NCBI GenBank assembly: GCA_913053875.1
Contig: CAJXGN010000002.1
Location: 310,001 to 374,000 of the forward strand
DNA length: 64,000 nucleotides
Direction: 5' to 3'
From: an uncultured Agromyces sp.
GTDB taxonomy: Bacteria; Actinomycetota; Actinomycetes; Actinomycetales; Microbacteriaceae
In this document: piece by piece, positions 61,645-64,000 of the stretch
How the letters are laid out: each line of letters begins with the position of its first letter
Numbering within the stretch: the first letter of the stretch is position 1
The notes under the pieces: model-generated
Database searches by the model: none
The model's input: only the letters and a program-made list of their open reading frames with translations
Told to the model about the DNA's origin: nothing
Position numbers and translations under genes: made by a program

Positions 61645-62796
61645 CTAGTTGCCGCCCTCCAGGAGCTCGACCTCGATCGGCTCGAAGGAGTCGCCCGTCG
61701 TGTCGACCTCGTCACCGAGCTCGGCGATGGCCTGCTCGATGTACTCGTTCGTCCACGCCGTCGACGGCGGCTCGGTGGTGATGGGGCTGGCCCCGACCTC
61801 GTTGACGGCGCTCAGCGCGCCCTCGACGGTCTGGTCCCAGGCCGCCTCGTCGATGACGCCGATGCCCGCAGGCGCCGGCCAGATGAGCTTGTTGGTCTCG
61901 TTGACCATCCAGAGCTCGTGGCTCGGGCCCCAGCCGGAACCGGCGGCGATGGTGATCGATGACGCCTCCTCGGGGTTGTCGCGCGCGAACTCCCAGCCCT
62001 TGATGACGGCCTTGAGGAACGCGACCGTCGTCTCCTGGTACTCCACGTCGGACTCGAGGCGCTCGGTGTCGGCCCAGATCGCGTCCTGCAGCATGGCGCC
62101 GACGGTGTCCTGGTAGCTGATGACGTTGAAGTCGTCGGCCGTGTACAGCTCGCCCGTGTCGGGGTTCGGGGTCTCGAGCAGCTGCGCGTACTCGTTGTAG
62201 GTCATCGCCTGGGCCGCGTCGATGTCGCCCTGCAGGAAGGCGTTCATGTTGAAGTCCTGCGTGATGATCTCGACGGTCGACGAGTCGAGGCCCTCGGCGG
62301 CCATGGCCGCGAAGATCTCCCACTCGTTGCCGAAGCCCCACGAGCCGATCTTCTTGCCCTCGAAGTCGGCCACCGACGAGATGTCGGAGTCGGCCCACGA
62401 CACCTGCAGGGTGCCCGAACGCTGGAAGATCTGCGCGATGTTGGTGAGGTTGGCGCCGGCCTCGATCGACCCGAGCACCTTCGGCACCCAGGCGATCGCG
62501 TAGTCGACGTCGCCGTTGGCGAGGGCGTCCTGCGGCACGATGTCGCCGCCGGACGGGATGATCTCGACCTCCAGGCCCTCCTCCTCGAAGTAGCCGTTCT
62601 CGACGGCCGCGAAGTAGCCGGCGAACTGGCCCTGCGGGAGCCACTGGAGCTGGAGCTTCACCTCGGTGAGCTCGTCACCGCCCGCGTCCGACCCGGTGTC
62701 TCCGGAGTCGTCAGACGAGGAACAGGCTGCGAGGACGAGCGCCGCCGAGAGGGCGAACGCTCCGGCCGCAAGTCCGCGGCGAGTGCTGTGCTTCAT
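61645..62796 (-). CDS. NMT1/THI5-like ABC transporter substrate-binding lipoprotein
   Basis: 383 aa. A lipoprotein signal (LVLAACSSS, Cys25) and an acidic linker precede VKLQLQWLPQGQFAGYFAAV, the family opening block; PSGGDIVPQDALANGDVDYA and KKIGSWGFGNEWEIFAAM follow. The family delivers hydroxymethylpyrimidine, nitrate/taurine-like or pyrimidine-type ligands. No thiamin riboswitch is visible upstream, and the downstream aminotransferase and dehydrogenase point to a pyrimidine or omega-amino acid ligand. Confidence 0.85.
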   Translation of the reverse strand: MKHSTRRGLAAGAFALSAALVLAACSSSDDSGDTGSDAGGDELTEVKLQLQWLPQGQFAGYFAAVENGYFEEEGLEVEIIPSGGDIVPQDALANGDVDYAIAWVPKVLGSIEAGANLTNIAQIFQRSGTLQVSWADSDISSVADFEGKKIGSWGFGNEWEIFAAMAAEGLDSSTVEIITQDFNMNAFLQGDIDAAQAMTYNEYAQLLETPNPDTGELYTADDFNVISYQDTVGAMLQDAIWADTERLESDVEYQETTVAFLKAVIKGWEFARDNPEEASSITIAAGSGWGPSHELWMVNETNKLIWPAPAGIGVIDEAAWDQTVEGALSAVNEVGASPITTEPPSTAWTNEYIEQAIAELGDEVDTTGDSFEPIEVELLEGGN

Positions 62797-62917
62797 GTCA
62801 GTCCTTTCGAATGCTCGGTGCGTGCTGGTGGTGCGGGTCGCCTCCGGGTGCGAGGGCGTCCGTCCGGTTCGCGTCGCGTACCGGGTTCGGCTGCCGCGAT
62901 GCCGGCGGCGGCGCGCG

Positions 62918-63712
62918 TCATCGCGCACCTCCGGTCGGGATGCGGCGCAGCACGAGGCGCTCGATGCCGAGCGTCACGAGGTAGAAGAGCAGGCCGAGGG
63001 CGATGGATGCCACGACGTACGCCCATGCGCGGGCGTAGGCGCTCGAGGCGGCCGACGTCGAGATGAGCCCGCCGAGGCCGCCGCGCGGGCCGCCGAAGTA
63101 CTCGGCGACGAGGGCGGAGATCACCGCGAGGGACGAGGCGATGCGGATGCCCGTGAGCACGAACGGCAACGCGGTCGGCAACGTCACGGTGCGGAAGACC
63201 TGGCCACCGCTCGCGGCGTAGGCGCGCATGAGGTCGCGATGCACGGGCAGGGTCTGCCGGAACCCGCGCAGGGTGTTGATGAACACCGGCACGAACGACG
63301 CGAGCGCGGCGATCGCCTGCCGGCCGAACTGGCTGTCGGCACCGAACATCGAGTTGAGCACCGGCGCGAGGGCGACGATCGGGATCACGGCGAGCGCCGC
63401 GACGATCGGTGCGGACATGTCGTCGACCGCTCGCCAGCGCGCGGCGAGCGCGGCGAGGCCGACGCCGAGCACGGTGCCGACGACGAGGCCGATCAGCGCG
63501 TTGGTGCCGGTGATGACAGTGGCCGACACGATCGACGGCCAGAACGCGACGAGCTCCTCGACGATCGACGCGGGGCTCGGCAGCAGGTAGTCGCTGACCC
63601 CGACGACGGTGACGAGGAACTGCCAGATGCCCAGCACCAGCAGCCCGACCGTGACCGGCGCGACGATGCGCACCGTCGTCTCCCCCCTCGGACTCAGCGT
63701 GGCGACGCTCAT
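62918..63712 (-). CDS. ABC transporter permease (SsuC/ThiX-like)
   Basis: 264 aa, about six membrane helices of the BPD_transp_1 family. GTVLGVGLAALAARWRAVDD and IPIVALAPVLNSMFG occur early; the EAA-type loop is MRAYAASGGQVFRTVTLPTA with LPFVLTGIRIASSLAVISAL. It pairs with the NMT1-type binding protein downstream and with the ATPase gene that crosses the right edge. A G-rich run precedes the ATG. Confidence 0.88.
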   Translation of the reverse strand: MSVATLSPRGETTVRIVAPVTVGLLVLGIWQFLVTVVGVSDYLLPSPASIVEELVAFWPSIVSATVITGTNALIGLVVGTVLGVGLAALAARWRAVDDMSAPIVAALAVIPIVALAPVLNSMFGADSQFGRQAIAALASFVPVFINTLRGFRQTLPVHRDLMRAYAASGGQVFRTVTLPTALPFVLTGIRIASSLAVISALVAEYFGGPRGGLGGLISTSAASSAYARAWAYVVASIALGLLFYLVTLGIERLVLRRIPTGGAR

Positions 63713-63727
63713 CGGCCCCACCCCCCC

Positions 63728-63802
63728 CGCCGAGTGTGCTCGAATCGACCGGCCGGACCCCCGATTCGGGCCTCCGGGCGTGCAAATCGAGCACACTCGG
63801 CG
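63728..63802. repeat. 16-bp inverted repeat between ATPase and permease genes
   Basis: CGCCGAGTGTGCTCGA (63728-63743) and its exact complement (63787-63802) flank 43 bp that include smaller dyads (ACCGGCCGG, CCGATTCGG). It sits inside an operon, where it could tune the relative amounts of ATPase and permease mRNA, or be a mobile palindrome. Confidence 0.7.
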
Positions 63803-63824
63803 TAAGTCATCGACAGGGTGAGGG

Positions 63825-64000
63825 TCATCGGGTCTCGACCCCCCGGGCGGTCGAGGCGGCGGAGCCGCCGTGGAGCGCCTCGCGCACGGCGGTGACGTGC
63901 TCGAAGAACACCGACTCCTCGCGGAGGTGGTCGTCGCGGGCGGCATCCGCCCCGACCTCGATGGGCACGATCTCCTGGATGCGGCCCGGGCGCGGGCTCA
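63825..64000 (-). CDS. C-terminus of an ABC transporter ATPase (truncated at the window edge)
   Basis: The last 57 residues are present: SPRPGRIQEIVPIEVG, then RDDHLREESVFFEHVTAVRE and a Gly/Ala tail. S-P-R-P-G-R-I is the end block of SsuB/TauB/NitD-type ATPases. It is the first importer gene visible of the operon running left through the permease. Confidence 0.8.
   Translation of the reverse strand, partial: SPRPGRIQEIVPIEVGADAARDDHLREESVFFEHVTAVREALHGGSAASTARGVETR

Noticed and set aside
62797..62917. A thiamin riboswitch ahead of the NMT1/THI5-like binding protein
   Set aside because: No THI-box core sequence or conserved stem pattern is visible on the minus strand.

Overview
The window is GC-rich and gene-dense. 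Strong GAC/GCG/GTG codon bias, many GTG starts, frequent ATGA/TGATG gene overlaps and many apparently leaderless promoters point to an actinobacterium. Gene content and the very frequent word GGATGCC/GGCATCC suggest Microbacteriaceae, perhaps an Agromyces-like genus. The family call is inference; I saw no rRNA or tRNA to anchor it.

Layout. 1-5386: acyl-CoA catabolism. A truncated gene, probably an acyl-CoA dehydrogenase, is divergent from a QsdR-type TetR regulator and an acyl-CoA thioesterase; then come a phosphotransferase, an acyl-CoA dehydrogenase and an acyl-CoA ligase. About 5400-12290: an accessory island with visibly lower GC and relaxed codon use. It holds a TIR-like nucleotide-binding protein, a truncated zinc-ribbon gene, an AAA+ ATPase/subtilase pair of the IetAS defence type, and a leftward operon of a small membrane protein, a FlgT_C-like protein and a DUF3892 protein. 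12291-19129: housekeeping and accessory genes on the minus strand (ArfB, a methyltransferase with a LuxR/TPR regulator, a PQ-loop protein, a DUF2255 protein, a sugar O-acetyltransferase with an MmyB-type regulator, a Zn alcohol dehydrogenase). 19403-24312: a complete Liv-type ABC importer. 24431-27543: a second acyl-CoA/quinone oxidoreductase/SDR cluster with its own TetR regulator.

27707-33825: a CsbD stress protein, a GNAT, an alkylsulfatase, purA, a DUF3151 protein and a DUF4440 protein, with two intergenic loci carrying a TTTTCAGGA inverted-repeat family. 33970-39057: argG, a TrmH-type methylase and a manganese-type ABC importer whose promoter is bracketed by two DtxR/MntR-like palindromes; the likely DtxR-family regulator is at 41889. 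A secreted PL11 rhamnogalacturonan lyase lies between them. 42696-50002: a cNMP-domain flavoprotein with a UBP zinc finger, a NYN nuclease, a HAD phosphatase, nucleoside hydrolase/ribokinase and a SulP transporter. 50078-57953: a very long septum-formation-like protein behind pyrE, a microprotein/LysR pair, an enoyl-CoA hydratase, a methyltransferase, a PIN toxin-antitoxin pair and a membrane protein. 58020-64000: a leftward operon of NMT1-type ABC importer, class III aminotransferase, CoA-acylating semialdehyde dehydrogenase and GNAT, best read as beta-alanine/pyrimidine-type catabolism.

How it fits together. Four copies of an ACCG-N6-CGGT dyad sit in front of acyl-CoA genes (1345, 27564, 54517) and the Liv operon (24363). 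This suggests one TetR regulon, with the regulator at 26201 as the best candidate. At least fifteen genes have TANNNT followed by about 6 nt and then the start codon, so leaderless transcription looks routine here. The most interesting accessory content is the TIR plus IetAS-like island and its uncharacterised neighbours.
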